Below, one piece after another: positions 36,651 to 47,072 of a stretch of 64,000 nucleotides of DNA. Location: NCBI GenBank assembly GCA_022844485.1, contig JALHLQ010000005.1:124001-188000 (forward strand), in the 5' to 3' direction. This DNA is from Xanthobacteraceae bacterium (GTDB lineage: Bacteria > Pseudomonadota > Alphaproteobacteria > Rhizobiales > Xanthobacteraceae). The notes beneath the pieces were generated by a model. The model saw nothing but the letters and a program-made list of their open reading frames with translations, did not search any database and was not told the DNA's origin. Position numbers and translations under genes: made by a program. The first letter of the stretch is position 1; the number at the start of each line of letters is the position of its first letter.

Positions 36651-36893
36651 GGTTCGGAGTCCGAATTGTCAGCGGGCCGCAAAGAGGCGACAGCCCTCAC
36701 GAAAGCGTTCGAGAGGTTCTAGCGGAAACCGTCAGGCACGCAAAGCTGAACAAACTGACCCAACCTTAAGAACGCGGGAACAGCTTACCGGGTTCGGTTA
36801 ATGGTGTAAGAATTCGCCAACGCCGCCCAAGGCTTCTGGAGGCTCAGCGGTGCGGCGTCGATAGTCCACAGGCAGCGCCCGGAGGATCGCGTC

Positions 36894-38060
36894 ATGACCG
36901 CATGCATCATCGGATGGTCCCACACGCCGTTTGGTAAACTCGACGCCGAATCGGTGGAAAGCCTGATTGTCCGCGCCGCAACGGGGGCGCTGGAGGACGC
37001 CGGCGTCCAGGCCAAGGACGTGGACGAGATCGTCCTCGGCCACTTCAATGGCGGTTTCTCGGCGCAGGATTTTACCGCATCGCTGGTGCTCCAGGCGTCG
37101 CCCGATCTGCGCTTCAAGCGCGCGACGCGCGTCGAGAATGCCTGCGCCACGGGCTCGGCGGCCGTGCATCAAGGACTGAAGTCGATCGAAGCGCGCGCGA
37201 GCCGCATCGTGCTCGTCGTCGGCGTCGAGCAGATGACGACCACGCCGGGACCGGAGATCGGGAAAAATCTGCTCAAGGCCTCCTACATCAAGGAGGAAGC
37301 GGACGTGGCCGGCGGGTTTGCCGGCATCTTCGGCAAGATCGCGGGGCTCTATTTCCAGAAATACGGCGATCAGTCCGATGCGCTGGCGATGATCGCGGCG
37401 AAGAACCACAAGAACGGCGTCGGCAATCCTTACGCGCAGATGCGCAAGGATCTCGGCTTCGATTTCTGCCGCATGGAAAGCGACAAGAATCCGTTCGTGG
37501 CGGGACCGCTCAAGCGGACCGACTGCTCGCTGGTCTCCGACGGAGCGGCGGCCATCGTGCTCACGGACGTCGAGACGGCGCTGCAGATGAAAAAGGCGGT
37601 CGTCTTTCGAGCGGCCGCGCATGTGCAGGATTTTCTGCCGATGTCGAAACGCGACATCCTCAAGTTCGAAGGCTGCGCCCATGCCTGGCGACAGGCGCTG
37701 GCCCAAGCCGGCATCGCACTCGGCGATCTCTCCTTCGTCGAAACGCATGACTGCTTCACGATCGCCGAACTGATCGAATACGAGGCCATGGGGCTCGTGC
37801 CGGAAGGGCAGGGCGCGCGCGCGATCCAGGAGGGCTGGACGCAGAAGGACGGCAAGCTCCCGGTGAATCCTTCCGGCGGACTCAAGGCGAAGGGGCACCC
37901 GATCGGCGCCACCGGCGTCTCCATGCATGCGCTGACCGCGATGCAGCTGACAGGCACGGCCGGCGATATCCAGGTGAAACGGGCGGAGATCGGCGGCATC
38001 TTCAACATGGGCGGCGCCGCCGTCGCAAACTATGTGAGCGTGCTCGAAAGGCTGCGCTGA
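36894..38060 (+). CDS. Thiolase-family acetyl-CoA acetyltransferase
   Basis: A 388-residue thiolase fold protein. Active-site elements: NACATGSAA with the nucleophilic Cys near 82, a HD pair in ETHDCFTIAEL near 284, and GGLKAKGHPIGATG near 325–338. It condenses or cleaves acyl-CoA (SCPx/nondecarboxylating type). Substrate chain length is not readable. It converges with the glucan exporter with 8 bases between the stops. Confidence 0.9.
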   Translation: MTACIIGWSHTPFGKLDAESVESLIVRAATGALEDAGVQAKDVDEIVLGHFNGGFSAQDFTASLVLQASPDLRFKRATRVENACATGSAAVHQGLKSIEARASRIVLVVGVEQMTTTPGPEIGKNLLKASYIKEEADVAGGFAGIFGKIAGLYFQKYGDQSDALAMIAAKNHKNGVGNPYAQMRKDLGFDFCRMESDKNPFVAGPLKRTDCSLVSDGAAAIVLTDVETALQMKKAVVFRAAAHVQDFLPMSKRDILKFEGCAHAWRQALAQAGIALGDLSFVETHDCFTIAELIEYEAMGLVPEGQGARAIQEGWTQKDGKLPVNPSGGLKAKGHPIGATGVSMHALTAMQLTGTAGDIQVKRAEIGGIFNMGGAAVANYVSVLERLR

Positions 38061-38068
38061 TCTGCGGC

Positions 38069-39877
38069 CTATTCGGCGCTCTGGGCAGCCTGGCGCGGGC
38101 GCGGCTTGCGCACGGGCCTCGCCGGCTCGCCCGTCATGAATTGCGCCCTCGCAAATTCGGCGAAGCGTCCGCCGCGCTTGACGAGCTCGTCGAACGTGCC
38201 CGTCTCGACGATGCGGCCCTTCTCGAAGACGAGAATGCGCGTGGCGTTGCGAACCGTCGCAAGCCGATGGGCGATGACGAAGGTCGTGCGTCCCTTCATC
38301 ACCTCGTCGAGCGCCTTCTGGAGCTTGACCTCGGTCGTGGCGTCGAGCGCGCTCGTCGCTTCGTCGAGGATGAGAATCGGCGGGTCCTTCAGGATGGCGC
38401 GTGCGATCGACAATCGCTGGCGTTCGCCCCCTGACAGCATGCGTCCCCGCTCGCCCACGCGGCCTTCGAAACCTTCCGGATCGCGCTCGATGAACTCGCG
38501 CGCCTGCGCCCGCTCCGTCGCCGCCGCGATCTCCTCGTCGTTCGCCTCCGGCCTGCCGACGATCAGATTGTCCTTGATCGAGCGGTTGAACAGCATCGCT
38601 TCCTGGAAGACGACGCCGATGTTGCGGCGGAGCGCGGCCAGCTTGACGCCGCGAACATCCATGCCGTCCACCTTGATGATGCCGGCTTGGGGGTCGAAGG
38701 CGCGATGCAGCAAGGCGATCGCCGTCGATTTGCCCGCCCCGGTCGCGCCGACCAGGGCGATGGTCTCGCCGGGCAGCGCCGTGAAGGTGAGATCGGCTAC
38801 CGCCGGGCGCCTGCTGTCGTATGAAAACGAAACCCCCTGGAATTCGATCAACCCGCGCATCCGGCCCGGATCGATGGCGTCGGGGCGGTCACGGACGGCC
38901 GGGATCGTATCGAGGACCTCAAAGAATTCCTTGAGACGCGGGGCGTCCATGAAAATGCGGTTGGTGAAACCGACCACCTGTTCGAGCCGTCCGATCAGGA
39001 GCGTCGCGAAACTCATGAAGGTGACGATTTCGCCGATGGTCGCGAGCCTTTGCATGTGCAGCCAGATGCCGACAAGGAAAATGGCGAGCACGGTGAGCGT
39101 GGTCGAGGCGCGGGTCAGGACCGCCAGCACCGCCCACCAGGACAGAACCGAGATCTGAGCGGTGAGCAGCTTGTCGACGACGTCGCGCAGTCCTTTGACC
39201 TCGGCTTCGGTGCGCGTGAAGCTCTGCACCAGCGCGATATTGCCCAGCGCGTCGGAGGCGCGCTCGGCGAGCGCCGTATAGTGGCCCTCGACGCTGCCTT
39301 GCAGCTTCTCTGTCTTGCGCATCACCAGCGCCGTCACGCAGGTAAAGAAGGTGCACAGGACGATCAGCGGAAGCGCCAGCCGCCAGTTCAGGAACAACGA
39401 GAGGGGAAGCAGCACGAGCAGCGAGACGAAAGCGGCGAAATGCTCGCGGAAAAACGAGAGCCAGAGCGCCCAGAGCGCGTCCGTTCCGGTGAGCATCACT
39501 TTCATCAGGCGCCCGGAATGGGTGCCGCCGTGGAACGACAGGGGAAGCTGGAGCACGTGCTCGAAATATTGCGTCAGCGCGCCATGCCGGCGCTGATGGG
39601 CCAGGCGGTCGGCGTGAAAGGCGAGAAGGACCCCGCAGATGATGGTGAAAATCCCGAAGCCGACCCAGGCGCCGAGCAAGGTCCCGAGATCCGACCAGGA
39701 GGGCTGCGCGCCCGCAGTCTGCGCGCCGGTCAAGGCGTCGATGATGCGGCCGAACAGGACCGGTTCGGCGAATTGCGCGGCCGCCAGCGCCACGTTCGCA
39801 GTCAAAAGGAGCCAGCTCAGCCGCGCGTTCGGCGCGAGCAGGGCGATGACACGGGCATAGAGACGCAGGAGATTCAT
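38069..39877 (-). CDS. ndvA: Glucan ABC exporter, fused permease/ATPase (NdvA/ChvA-like)
   Basis: A 602-residue ABC exporter half-transporter. Six membrane segments occupy about residues 15–310. The ATPase domain has Walker [10 protein letters not shown] near 378–386, signature [15 protein letters not shown] near 482–496, and Walker [13 protein letters not shown]. The N terminus ([14 protein letters not shown]) matches the cyclic beta-1,2-glucan exporters of rhizobia, which support osmotic adaptation and host interaction. The gene symbol is by resemblance; no glucan synthase gene is here. Confidence 0.87.
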   Translation of the reverse strand: MNLLRLYARVIALLAPNARLSWLLLTANVALAAAQFAEPVLFGRIIDALTGAQTAGAQPSWSDLGTLLGAWVGFGIFTIICGVLLAFHADRLAHQRRHGALTQYFEHVLQLPLSFHGGTHSGRLMKVMLTGTDALWALWLSFFREHFAAFVSLLVLLPLSLFLNWRLALPLIVLCTFFTCVTALVMRKTEKLQGSVEGHYTALAERASDALGNIALVQSFTRTEAEVKGLRDVVDKLLTAQISVLSWWAVLAVLTRASTTLTVLAIFLVGIWLHMQRLATIGEIVTFMSFATLLIGRLEQVVGFTNRIFMDAPRLKEFFEVLDTIPAVRDRPDAIDPGRMRGLIEFQGVSFSYDSRRPAVADLTFTALPGETIALVGATGAGKSTAIALLHRAFDPQAGIIKVDGMDVRGVKLAALRRNIGVVFQEAMLFNRSIKDNLIVGRPEANDEEIAAATERAQAREFIERDPEGFEGRVGERGRMLSGGERQRLSIARAILKDPPILILDEATSALDATTEVKLQKALDEVMKGRTTFVIAHRLATVRNATRILVFEKGRIVETGTFDELVKRGGRFAEFARAQFMTGEPARPVRKPRPRQAAQSAE

Positions 39878-39987
39878 GGCGTACGCGATTCCTCAGCTCG
39901 AACTCTACCAAAACAGTGGACGCCTGAACCGCGGCAGAGAACATAATCACCGTTAATCTTGCCAGAGCGTCATCCGGCCAAGGCTGT

Positions 39988-41247
39988 CTAAAGCCAAGGG
40001 GCCGGCTCGTCGAGGCCGATCAGCTCATCAACCTCGAACCGGCGCCGCACCACGGCCCATTCCGCGCCGCGCACCAGCACCTCGGGTATGAGAGGTCGGG
40101 TGTTGTACGTGCTGGCCTGAACGGCTCCATAGGCGCCGGCCGACATCACGGAGAGCAAATCGCCCGGCTGCGGTTCGACGAGTTCGCGGTCGCGCGCAAG
40201 AAAATCTCCCGATTCGCAGACCGGACCGACCACGTCGGCGACGATTTTCCAGGCGCCTTTGGGCTTCCGCACCGGGTGAATCTCGTGATGGGCATCGTAG
40301 AGCGTCGGGCGAATGAGATCGTTCATGGCCGCGTCGACGATGACGAAATTCTTCCCGTCGCCATGTTTGACATACAGCACGCGCGTCACCAGGATGCCGG
40401 CATTGCCGACGATCAGCCGGCCCGGCTCGAAGACGAGCGTGCAGCCGAGATCGCGCGTGGCATTCTTGACGATCTTGGCATAGGCCTCCGGATGCGGCGG
40501 CGACTCTTCGTCGCGATAGGGGATGCCGAGACCGCCGCCAAGGTCGACATGCCCGATCGTGTGGCCGTCGGCGCGGAGCGTGCGGACAAAATCGGATAGC
40601 AGCGCGAAGGCCTCGTCGAAGGGCTGCAGCTCGGTGATCTGGCTGCCGATATGCATGTCGACGCCGGCGACGCGAATGCCGGGGAGCTTGGCGGCGTGGG
40701 CATAGATCTCGCGCGCGCGGCTGATCGGGATGCCGAACTTGTTCTCCGCCTTGCCGGTCGCGATCTTCGCGTGCGTGCGCGCGTCAATGTCGGGATTGAC
40801 GCGGATGGAGATGCGCGCGGTCCTGCGCTTTCCGTGGACGATCTTCGACAGGAGCTCCAGTTCTGGCTCCGACTCCACATTGATGCAAAGGATGTCTTGA
40901 TCGATCGCGGCTGCGAGTTCGTCGGCGGTTTTCCCGATGCCGGAGAACATGATCTTTTCCGGGGCAATCCCGGCGGCAAGCGCCCGCTTCAATTCGCCGC
41001 CCGAGACCACGTCCGCTCCGGCGCCAAGCCGCGCCAGCGTCTTCAGCACGGCCTGATTCGAATTCGCCTTCAGGGCGTAGCAGACAAGCGAGGGCACGTC
41101 GGCGAAAGCGCCGGCGAACACCTGGTAGTGCCGCTCCAAAGTGGCGCTGGAATAGCAGTAGAACGGCGTCCCCACGTGCTCGGCAAGCTCCGTGAGATTC
41201 ACCGCCTCGGCGCACATCACGCCGTCGCGATAGTCGAAGTGGTGCAT
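39988..41247 (-). CDS. lysA: Diaminopimelate decarboxylase
   Basis: Last step of lysine synthesis, decarboxylating meso-DAP with PLP. The Schiff-base lysine lies in CYALKANSNQ near residue 52; the phosphate loop HVDLGGGLGIPY, EPGRLIVGNAG and the second-subunit CESGDFLA motif are present. The 419-residue length is normal. It is the last gene of argH–lptM–lysA, a familiar rhizobial operon. Confidence 0.97.
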   Translation of the reverse strand: MHHFDYRDGVMCAEAVNLTELAEHVGTPFYCYSSATLERHYQVFAGAFADVPSLVCYALKANSNQAVLKTLARLGAGADVVSGGELKRALAAGIAPEKIMFSGIGKTADELAAAIDQDILCINVESEPELELLSKIVHGKRRTARISIRVNPDIDARTHAKIATGKAENKFGIPISRAREIYAHAAKLPGIRVAGVDMHIGSQITELQPFDEAFALLSDFVRTLRADGHTIGHVDLGGGLGIPYRDEESPPHPEAYAKIVKNATRDLGCTLVFEPGRLIVGNAGILVTRVLYVKHGDGKNFVIVDAAMNDLIRPTLYDAHHEIHPVRKPKGAWKIVADVVGPVCESGDFLARDRELVEPQPGDLLSVMSAGAYGAVQASTYNTRPLIPEVLVRGAEWAVVRRRFEVDELIGLDEPAPWL

Positions 41248-41256
41248 GGCGGCGGC

Positions 41257-41469
41257 TTAGTCGATGAGCCAGTCGAGAGCGCTACGTTGTTTCGAAGCGG
41301 GCGTCGCGGCGTCTCCTGACAGCGCCGCGGCCACAGGGGGCGCGGGGAGCGCGGCGCCCGGCGGCGGATCGAGCGGTCCTTTTCGCCCGCAGGCCGACAG
41401 CGAAAGCGCGGCCATCACGAGGCCGAGCACGGCAAGCTTCGCAGGCAATCGGCCGGCGCCAATATTCAC
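41257..41469 (-). CDS. lptM: LptM-like small lipoprotein
   Basis: A 70-residue lipoprotein with lipobox LSAC followed by GRKGPLDPP, the LptM/YifL hallmark. LptM assists assembly of the LPS-export translocon LptDE in the outer membrane (family knowledge). I chose the GTG at 41469 because GGGGAG lies 7 bases upstream; the frame opens at 41532. It sits between argH and lysA with a 9-base gap to lysA. The C-terminal half is Ala/Pro-rich and variable. Confidence 0.88.
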   Translation of the reverse strand: MNIGAGRLPAKLAVLGLVMAALSLSACGRKGPLDPPPGAALPAPPVAAALSGDAATPASKQRSALDWLID

Positions 41470-41528
41470 GATATCGCTCCCCTTCACGTCATTGCAGCAT
41501 AGCAGAGGGCGCACCGCCTCGGCGAGCC

Positions 41529-42920
41529 TCACATGCCGCCCTTTTCAAGGCGCTTCAGCCAAGCTTTCGCCTGCTTGCGCACGTTTGCGGGCGCGGTTCC
41601 GCCCAAACTGGTGCGGCTTTTTACCGAGCGGTCGACCGAGAGCACCGCAAAGACGTCCTCGGTGATCCCCGGCTCGATCGCCTGCATCGCCGCAAGTGGC
41701 AGCCGGTGCAACGGCAGAGCGGATTCCGACGCGCGCGCAACGATCTTGCCTGTAAGATGGTGCGCCTCGCGGAAGGGGATGCCAAGGCGCTGCACCAGCC
41801 AATCGGCCAGATCGGTCGCCGTCGCATAACCTTGCCCCGCAGCCTTCTTCATCAGGGCCACGTCCGGCTCCATATCGCGAACCATGCCGGTCATCGCCGA
41901 CACTGAAAGCGAGAGCGCGGAGAACGCGTCCATCGCGCCTTCCTTGTCCTCCTGCATGTCCTTTTGATAGGCGAGCGGCAGCCCCTTCATCACCATCAGC
42001 AATCCGTTCAGCGCGCCGACGATGCGGCCCGTCTTGGCGCGCACGAGCTCGGCCGCGTCCGGGTTGCGCTTCTGCGGCATCATCGAGGAGCCGGTGGTGA
42101 ATTTGTCCGAGAGCTTGATGAAGCCGACGAGCGGAGAGGTCCAGATCACGATCTCTTCGGCGAAACGCGACAGATGCACGGCGGCAATGGACGCCGCCGA
42201 GAGCGCCTCCAGCACGAAATCGCGGTCGGAGACGGCATCGAGCGAATTCGCCGTCGGGCGGTCGAAGCCGAGCGCGCGGGCGGTCATCTCGCGGTCGATC
42301 GGAAAAGAGGTTCCGGCGAGCGCGCCGGACCCGAGCGGACTCTCGTTGAGCCGCGCCCGCGCGTCGCGAAGCCGGCCGCGGTCGCGCGCGGCCATCTCGA
42401 CATAGGCGAGAAGGTGGTGGCCGAAGGTGACCGGCTGGGCCGTCTGCAGGTGCGTGAATCCGGGCATCACGGTCGCCGCGTGATCGAAGGCCCGGTCGGC
42501 GAGAGCCCGCTGATAACCCTTCAGCGCTTCATCGAGCTCGTCTATGGCGTCGCGCACCCAAAGCTTGAAATCGGTGGCGACCTGGTCGTTGCGCGAGCGC
42601 GCCGTGTGCAGCCGGCCGGCCGAGGGGCCGATCAGTTCGGCAAGCCGCGCCTCGACATTCATGTGAATGTCCTCCAGCTCGCGTTTGAACGGGAAGGTCC
42701 CCGCCGCGATTTCTGACAGGATCGTGTCTAGACCGTGAGCGATCCTCTCGGCATCGTCCTTGGCGATGATGCCCTTTTGGGCCAGCATCTGCGCATGCGC
42801 CTTGGACGCCGCGATATCCTGGGCGTAGAGATGGCGGTCGAAGCCGATCGACGCGTTGATCTCCTCCATGATCGCGTCGGGGCTTGAGGCGAAGCGTCCG
42901 CCCCACATCTTGTTGCTCAT
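41529..42920 (-). CDS. argH: Argininosuccinate lyase
   Basis: Splits argininosuccinate to arginine and fumarate; 463 residues, as expected. The fumarase/lyase superfamily signature [12 protein letters not shown] is near 278–289, and the N terminus [24 protein letters not shown] and [13 protein letters not shown] are typical. It starts 21 bases from the divergent tlpA start and heads an operon with lptM and lysA. Confidence 0.98.
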   Translation of the reverse strand: MSNKMWGGRFASSPDAIMEEINASIGFDRHLYAQDIAASKAHAQMLAQKGIIAKDDAERIAHGLDTILSEIAAGTFPFKRELEDIHMNVEARLAELIGPSAGRLHTARSRNDQVATDFKLWVRDAIDELDEALKGYQRALADRAFDHAATVMPGFTHLQTAQPVTFGHHLLAYVEMAARDRGRLRDARARLNESPLGSGALAGTSFPIDREMTARALGFDRPTANSLDAVSDRDFVLEALSAASIAAVHLSRFAEEIVIWTSPLVGFIKLSDKFTTGSSMMPQKRNPDAAELVRAKTGRIVGALNGLLMVMKGLPLAYQKDMQEDKEGAMDAFSALSLSVSAMTGMVRDMEPDVALMKKAAGQGYATATDLADWLVQRLGIPFREAHHLTGKIVARASESALPLHRLPLAAMQAIEPGITEDVFAVLSVDRSVKSRTSLGGTAPANVRKQAKAWLKRLEKGGM

Positions 42921-42941
42921 GGCCGTTCTCGAGGTTCGCCG

Positions 42942-43625
42942 ATGACCGCCCGACCCGACCGCCGCAAGCCCCTAAGCGGGCGCCGCCGGTTCACAATCGT
43001 GATCGCGGCGGTCGTCATCGGGGCGGCCGCCGGGCTTGCGGGGGTATACGGGATTGCGACCTTCAAGCGCAATCCGGCGATGGCGGAGTGCCGGCCTGCG
43101 GTTGATCTCGCCAGGCGTCTGGCTCCTCTCGCGCGCGGGGAGGTGGCAGCGGTCGCAGTCGCGACCGAGCCGCGCGCCGTTCCGCCGCTGACTTTTCGCG
43201 ACGGCGCCGGCGCCGAGCGGTCGCTGGCCGAGTGGCGGGGACGGTCCGTGCTCTTCAACCTGTGGGCCACCTGGTGCGTCCCCTGCCGCAAGGAGATGCC
43301 GGCGCTGGATGAGTTGCAGGCCCTGCTCGGCGGGCCGGGATTCGAGGTGGTGGCCGTCAACATCGACACCCGCGATCCGGATAAGCCGAAAGCCTGGCTC
43401 AAGGAAGCGGGGATCGATCGGCTCGGCTATTTCGCCGACCCAAGCGCAAAAGTGTTCCAGGACCTGAAGGCCGTCGGGCGCGCCTTCGGCATGCCGACGA
43501 CGCTGCTGATCGATCCGAAAGGGTGCGAAGTCGCCTATCTCGCCGGGCCTGCCGAATGGGCGAGCGAGGATGCGCTCAGCCTCGTCCGCGCGGCGCTCGA
43601 TCAAGCCGCTCCGGGCGTGCGCTAA
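42942..43625 (+). CDS. tlpA: Thioredoxin-like protein TlpA
   Basis: Membrane-anchored periplasmic thiol-disulfide reductase. One N-terminal helix (about 17–38) is followed by a thioredoxin fold with active site WCVPC near 108–112 and cis-Pro in GMPTTLLID. In Bradyrhizobium TlpA reduces cytochrome oxidase biogenesis factors. It has 227 residues. It is divergent from argH with only 21 bases between starts, so promoters must overlap the coding ends. Confidence 0.92.
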   Translation: MTARPDRRKPLSGRRRFTIVIAAVVIGAAAGLAGVYGIATFKRNPAMAECRPAVDLARRLAPLARGEVAAVAVATEPRAVPPLTFRDGAGAERSLAEWRGRSVLFNLWATWCVPCRKEMPALDELQALLGGPGFEVVAVNIDTRDPDKPKAWLKEAGIDRLGYFADPSAKVFQDLKAVGRAFGMPTTLLIDPKGCEVAYLAGPAEWASEDALSLVRAALDQAAPGVR

Positions 43626-43634
43626 AGCTCACAA

Positions 43635-43705
43635 CCAGAGCCTGATCGATCGGATAGGATTTTCTTGCGGCCAACCGGCATCCACTTGGCCGGGAGGGAA
43701 ATGCT
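43635..43705. repeat. Intergenic palindromic repeat element, copy B (shortened)
   Basis: A 71-base version starting CCAGAGCCTGATC and ending AATGCT, with the CGGCCAACCGGCATCCACTTGGCCGG-type core split across the element. It is closest to copy C at 45205 but lacks about 33 bases. It begins 9 bases after the tlpA stop, and its end supplies part of the TAG stop of the small gene at 43704. Confidence 0.7.
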
Positions 43706-43904
43706 AGGCGCTGACGTCGAGACTCTGGCCGACGCCGGCGGCCACGTTCGCCAGGCGGTCGAGATTGTTCTGGGCGGCCTCAATGACTTGAACGATCGCC
43801 GCGTCGGCACTTGCGTTCATGCGCACCATTTTGGCGGCGAGGGCCATTTGCGTCTGTCCGGCGTTTGCGGCGAGGAGCGCGCCGGCGATGGCGGAGGGGT
43901 CCAT
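43704..43904 (-). CDS. YjfB-like small protein (putative motility protein family)
   Basis: A 66-residue protein with an Ala-rich helical body (ALLAANAGQTQMALAAKMVRMN, AAQNNLDRLANVAAGVGQ) and the small-residue C-terminal end SLDVSA. It resembles the short YjfB 'putative motility protein' family, which has no established function. It precedes nothing flagellar here. It follows the 85-residue protein on the same strand after 7 bases, so the two form a pair. Confidence 0.65.
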   Translation of the reverse strand: MDPSAIAGALLAANAGQTQMALAAKMVRMNASADAAIVQVIEAAQNNLDRLANVAAGVGQSLDVSA

Positions 43905-43911
43905 GGCTGTC

Positions 43912-44169
43912 TCAGATCACCAGGCCGGCCGCGCCTTGCCGCGCCAGCTGGATTTCCTGCTGGATGCGCTTGACCGAGGCCCGCGCGGCGAGCTCCGCGG
44001 TGCCGGTGATTTGCGCCGACACCGCGTTCGAGAACGCCGCACTGGTGAGCTGGGCGTCCTGCTGGAATTGCTGCACGGCCGCCTGCAGGCGCTGACGCCT
44101 GGCTTGCGCGTACTTCCAGTACGGCATGGCGTTGGACAGCGTGTAACGGCCCGCGCGCGAGACGGCCAT
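43912..44169 (-). CDS. Hypothetical 85-residue protein paired with the YjfB-like protein
   Basis: I do not recognise a family. The protein is helical and Gln/Ala-rich (RRQRLQAAVQQFQQDAQLTSAAF, then SVKRIQQEIQLARQ) with no signal or membrane segment. GAGGAG lies 8 bases before the ATG at 44169, a strong ribosome site; the frame opens ten codons earlier. The gene directly precedes the YjfB-like gene. Confidence 0.7.
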   Translation of the reverse strand: MAVSRAGRYTLSNAMPYWKYAQARRQRLQAAVQQFQQDAQLTSAAFSNAVSAQITGTAELAARASVKRIQQEIQLARQGAAGLVI

Positions 44170-44230
44170 GCGAATCTCCTCGCGGCCAATCTGACGCAAA
44201 CGCCGTTAACGAAGGGTTAGTGAGGAACGC

Positions 44231-45112
44231 TCAGCGCGTCGGAACCGGCTTCTCGCCGCGGTAATCGTAGAAGCCGCGCTGAGTCTTGCGTCCGAGCCAG
44301 CCGGCCTCGACATATTTCACCAGCAGCGGGCAAGGACGGTACTTCGTATCGGCGAGCCCCTCGTGCAGGACCTGCATGACCGAGAGGCAGGTATCGAGGC
44401 CGATGAAGTCGGCGAGCTGCAGCGGACCCATCGGGTGGTTGGCGCCGAGCTTCATGGCGGTGTCGATGGCCTCGACCGTGCCGACGCCCTCGTAGAGCGT
44501 GTAGATCGCCTCGTTGATCATCGGCAGAAGAATGCGGTTGACGATGAAGGCCGGGAAATCCTCGGCGACCGCGATGGTCTTTCCGAGCTTCGACACGAAG
44601 GCCTTCGTCGTCTCGAACGTGGAATCGGCGGTGGCGATCCCGCGGATGAGTTCGACCAGGTCCATCAGCGGCACGGGATTCATGAAATGGATGCCGATGA
44701 ACCGCTCCGGCCGGTCGGTCCCCGAGGCCAGACGCGTGATGGAGATCGACGAGGTATTGCTGCCGATGATCGCGTCGGCTTTCAGATGGGGGCAGAGCTC
44801 GGTGAAGATCTTGCGCTTGAGCTCTTCTTTTTCCGAAGCCGATTCGATGACGAGGTCGCAATCGCGCAGCGCATCCAGCCATTCCGCCGGATGAATCCTG
44901 CCGAGGGCCGACTGCCGATCGTCTTCGGTAATGAGCTTCTTGGTGACCTGGCGCGCCAGGTTGCCGTTGATGGTGGCGAGACCGGACTTGATGCGGTCGA
45001 GCGAGACGTCGTTCAGGAACACGTCATAACCGGCCAGCGCGCAGACATGCGCTATCCCGTTGCCCATCTGGCCCGCGCCGATGATCCCGACTTTTTCGAT
45101 GTTAGACCGCAT
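44231..45112 (-). CDS. hbd: 3-hydroxybutyryl-CoA dehydrogenase
   Basis: NAD(P)-dependent 3-hydroxyacyl-CoA dehydrogenase, 293 residues. Rossmann GAGQMGNGIAHVCALAGYDV is at about 12–31; the catalytic HFMNPVP block lies near 140–146, with catalytic Glu in DLVELIRG and the FIVNRILLPMINEA dimer helix. It interconverts acetoacetyl-CoA and 3-hydroxybutyryl-CoA. It follows etfB-etfA on the same strand, a common beta-oxidation arrangement, though a repeat element (45205) separates it from etfA. Confidence 0.95.
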   Translation of the reverse strand: MRSNIEKVGIIGAGQMGNGIAHVCALAGYDVFLNDVSLDRIKSGLATINGNLARQVTKKLITEDDRQSALGRIHPAEWLDALRDCDLVIESASEKEELKRKIFTELCPHLKADAIIGSNTSSISITRLASGTDRPERFIGIHFMNPVPLMDLVELIRGIATADSTFETTKAFVSKLGKTIAVAEDFPAFIVNRILLPMINEAIYTLYEGVGTVEAIDTAMKLGANHPMGPLQLADFIGLDTCLSVMQVLHEGLADTKYRPCPLLVKYVEAGWLGRKTQRGFYDYRGEKPVPTR

Positions 45113-45204
45113 TCCCTTGTGTCCGATCGCGCCAGGGGGCAGCCCCCTTCACCTTGAACAACAGCGTTGTGGCGCCGCGTTGTACGACGATCCGCCCATG
45201 ATCG

Positions 45205-45308
45205 CCAGAGCCTGATCCGATCGGATAGAACCGGATCCGACTCCGCAACTATCGCTTTTGTCGCTTTTTCTTCCGGCCAGCCGGTACCCACCTGGCCGGA
45301 AATGCTCT
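45205..45308. repeat. Intergenic palindromic repeat element, copy C
   Basis: A 104-base element, CCAGAGCCTGATCCGATCGG to AATGCTCT, with a CCGGCCAGCCGGTACCCACCTGGCCGG-like core. It has the same length and ends as copy A and shares the CCTGATC…CGGATA arm with copy B. It lies between hbd and etfA and may shape the mRNA between them. Confidence 0.75.
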
Positions 45309-45318
45309 CGACGCCTGG

Positions 45319-46263
45319 TCACCGGCTGGTCTTGCCGAGCTCCTCGGCCAGCTGCGGAAGCACCTGAAACAGGTCGCCGACCAGCCCGTAATCGGCCACC
45401 TGGAAGATGGGAGCCTCCTCGTCCTTGTTGATGGCGACGATCACCTTGGAGTCCTTCATGCCGGCGAGATGCTGGATCGCCCCGGAGATGCCGACCGCAA
45501 TGTAGAGTTCCGGCGCGACCACTTTGCCGGTCTGGCCCACCTGCCAATCGTTCGGCGCATAACCGGCATCGACGGCGGCGCGCGAGGCTCCCACGGCCGC
45601 GCCAAGCCGATCGGCAATCGGCTCGATGTACTTGGCGAAATTTTCCCGGCTTTGCATCGCGCGGCCGCCGGAGATGATGATCTTGGCCGAGGTCAATTCC
45701 GGCCGGTCGGACTTGGACAGCTCCTCGCCGACAAAGGCCGAGAGGGCGGGGTCGGGCGCAGACGGCACGGTTTCGACGGAGGCGGCGCCGCCTGCTCCAG
45801 TCGCCTGGAAGGCCGATGTGCGCACGGTGATCACTTTTTTCGGATCCTTCGAGCGCACGGTCTGCACGGCATTGCCCGCGTAAATCAATCGCTCGAAGGT
45901 GTCGGGGGCGAGCACCTTCACGATGTCGGAGACCTGCATGACATCCAAGAGCGCCGCGACGCGCGGCATGATGTTCTTGCCGGCGCTGGTCGAGGGGGCG
46001 AGGAGTGCGTCGTAGCGCGCCGCAATCGAGACGATCAGCGCCGCCACGGGCTCGGCCAGGGCATGAGCATAGGCCGGGCCGTCGGCGTGCAGCACTTTCG
46101 ACACGCCCTCGAGTTTGGCGGCGGCCTCCGCCACGGCGCGGCAGCCCTCGCCGGCGACTAGGACATGCACGTCGCCGCCGAGCTGCCTTGCGGCGGTCAA
46201 GGCCTTGTTGGTCGAGTCCTTGAGCGTCTTGTTATCATGTTCGGCCACGAGCAGCGTTGTCAT
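45319..46263 (-). CDS. etfA: Electron transfer flavoprotein subunit alpha
   Basis: Alpha subunit of ETF, carrying FAD and passing electrons from acyl-CoA dehydrogenases to ETF-ubiquinone oxidoreductase. The C-terminal FAD site [39 protein letters not shown] is complete. It has 314 residues. Its ATG overlaps the etfB stop (TGATG), so the subunits are co-translated. Confidence 0.97.
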   Translation of the reverse strand: MTTLLVAEHDNKTLKDSTNKALTAARQLGGDVHVLVAGEGCRAVAEAAAKLEGVSKVLHADGPAYAHALAEPVAALIVSIAARYDALLAPSTSAGKNIMPRVAALLDVMQVSDIVKVLAPDTFERLIYAGNAVQTVRSKDPKKVITVRTSAFQATGAGGAASVETVPSAPDPALSAFVGEELSKSDRPELTSAKIIISGGRAMQSRENFAKYIEPIADRLGAAVGASRAAVDAGYAPNDWQVGQTGKVVAPELYIAVGISGAIQHLAGMKDSKVIVAINKDEEAPIFQVADYGLVGDLFQVLPQLAEELGKTSR

Positions 46264-47012
46264 CAGAGCACCCCCGCCTCGTTTCTGAGCTTGGCGACCA
46301 GGTCCTCGACCGAGGACACCTTGCCGCCGCCCTTGCGGCCGGGGGGGTCGGCCGTCTTCAAGACCTCAAGACGCGGCGCGACATCGACGCCGTAATCCTG
46401 CGGCGTCTTTTCCGCGATCGGCTTTTTCTTCGCCTTCATGATGTTGGGGAGGCTCGCATAGCGCGGCTCGTTCAGCCGCAAATCGGCGGTCACGATCGCC
46501 GGCATTTTCAGCCGCACGGTCTGCATGCCGCCGTCAACCTCGCGCGTGACGATGAGGTCGGAGCCCTCGACCGCAACCTTCGATGCAAAGGTCCCTTGCG
46601 GCCAGTTCAAAAGCGCGGCGACCATTTGGCCCGTCTGATTGGCGTCGTCGTCGATCGCCTGCTTGCCCATGATGACGAGGCCCGGCTGCTCTTCCGCAAT
46701 CACCGCCTTCAGGATTTTGGCGACGGCGAGCGGCTCCACGATGGCGTCGGTCTTGACCAGGATGCCGCGGTCGGCGCCCATGGCCAGGGCTGTGCGGATC
46801 GTTTCCGAAGCTTGCGCGGGGCCGATCGAGACCGCGACGATTTCCGTCGCCTTGCCGGCCTCCTTCAACCGGATCGCCTCTTCGACCGCGATCTCGTCGA
46901 AGGGGTTCATGGACATCTTGACGTTGGCAAGCTCGACGCCGGACCCGTCCGGCTTGACCCGAATTTTCACGTTGTAGTCGATGACCCGCTTGACCGGGAC
47001 AATGATCTTCAT
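46263..47012 (-). CDS. etfB: Electron transfer flavoprotein subunit beta
   Basis: Beta subunit of ETF, 249 residues, binding AMP. It shows the start [16 protein letters not shown], the conserved [17 protein letters not shown] and the recognition loop near [22 protein letters not shown]. It is the first gene of etfB-etfA, with 60 bases to the rhomboid gene downstream on the plus side. Confidence 0.97.
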   Translation of the reverse strand: MKIIVPVKRVIDYNVKIRVKPDGSGVELANVKMSMNPFDEIAVEEAIRLKEAGKATEIVAVSIGPAQASETIRTALAMGADRGILVKTDAIVEPLAVAKILKAVIAEEQPGLVIMGKQAIDDDANQTGQMVAALLNWPQGTFASKVAVEGSDLIVTREVDGGMQTVRLKMPAIVTADLRLNEPRYASLPNIMKAKKKPIAEKTPQDYGVDVAPRLEVLKTADPPGRKGGGKVSSVEDLVAKLRNEAGVL

Positions 47013-47072
47013 GGGATGTGGTCCTGACCGCGCCGGGCTTGCGGAATTGCCGGCGGCGAAAGCGGCGGCACC

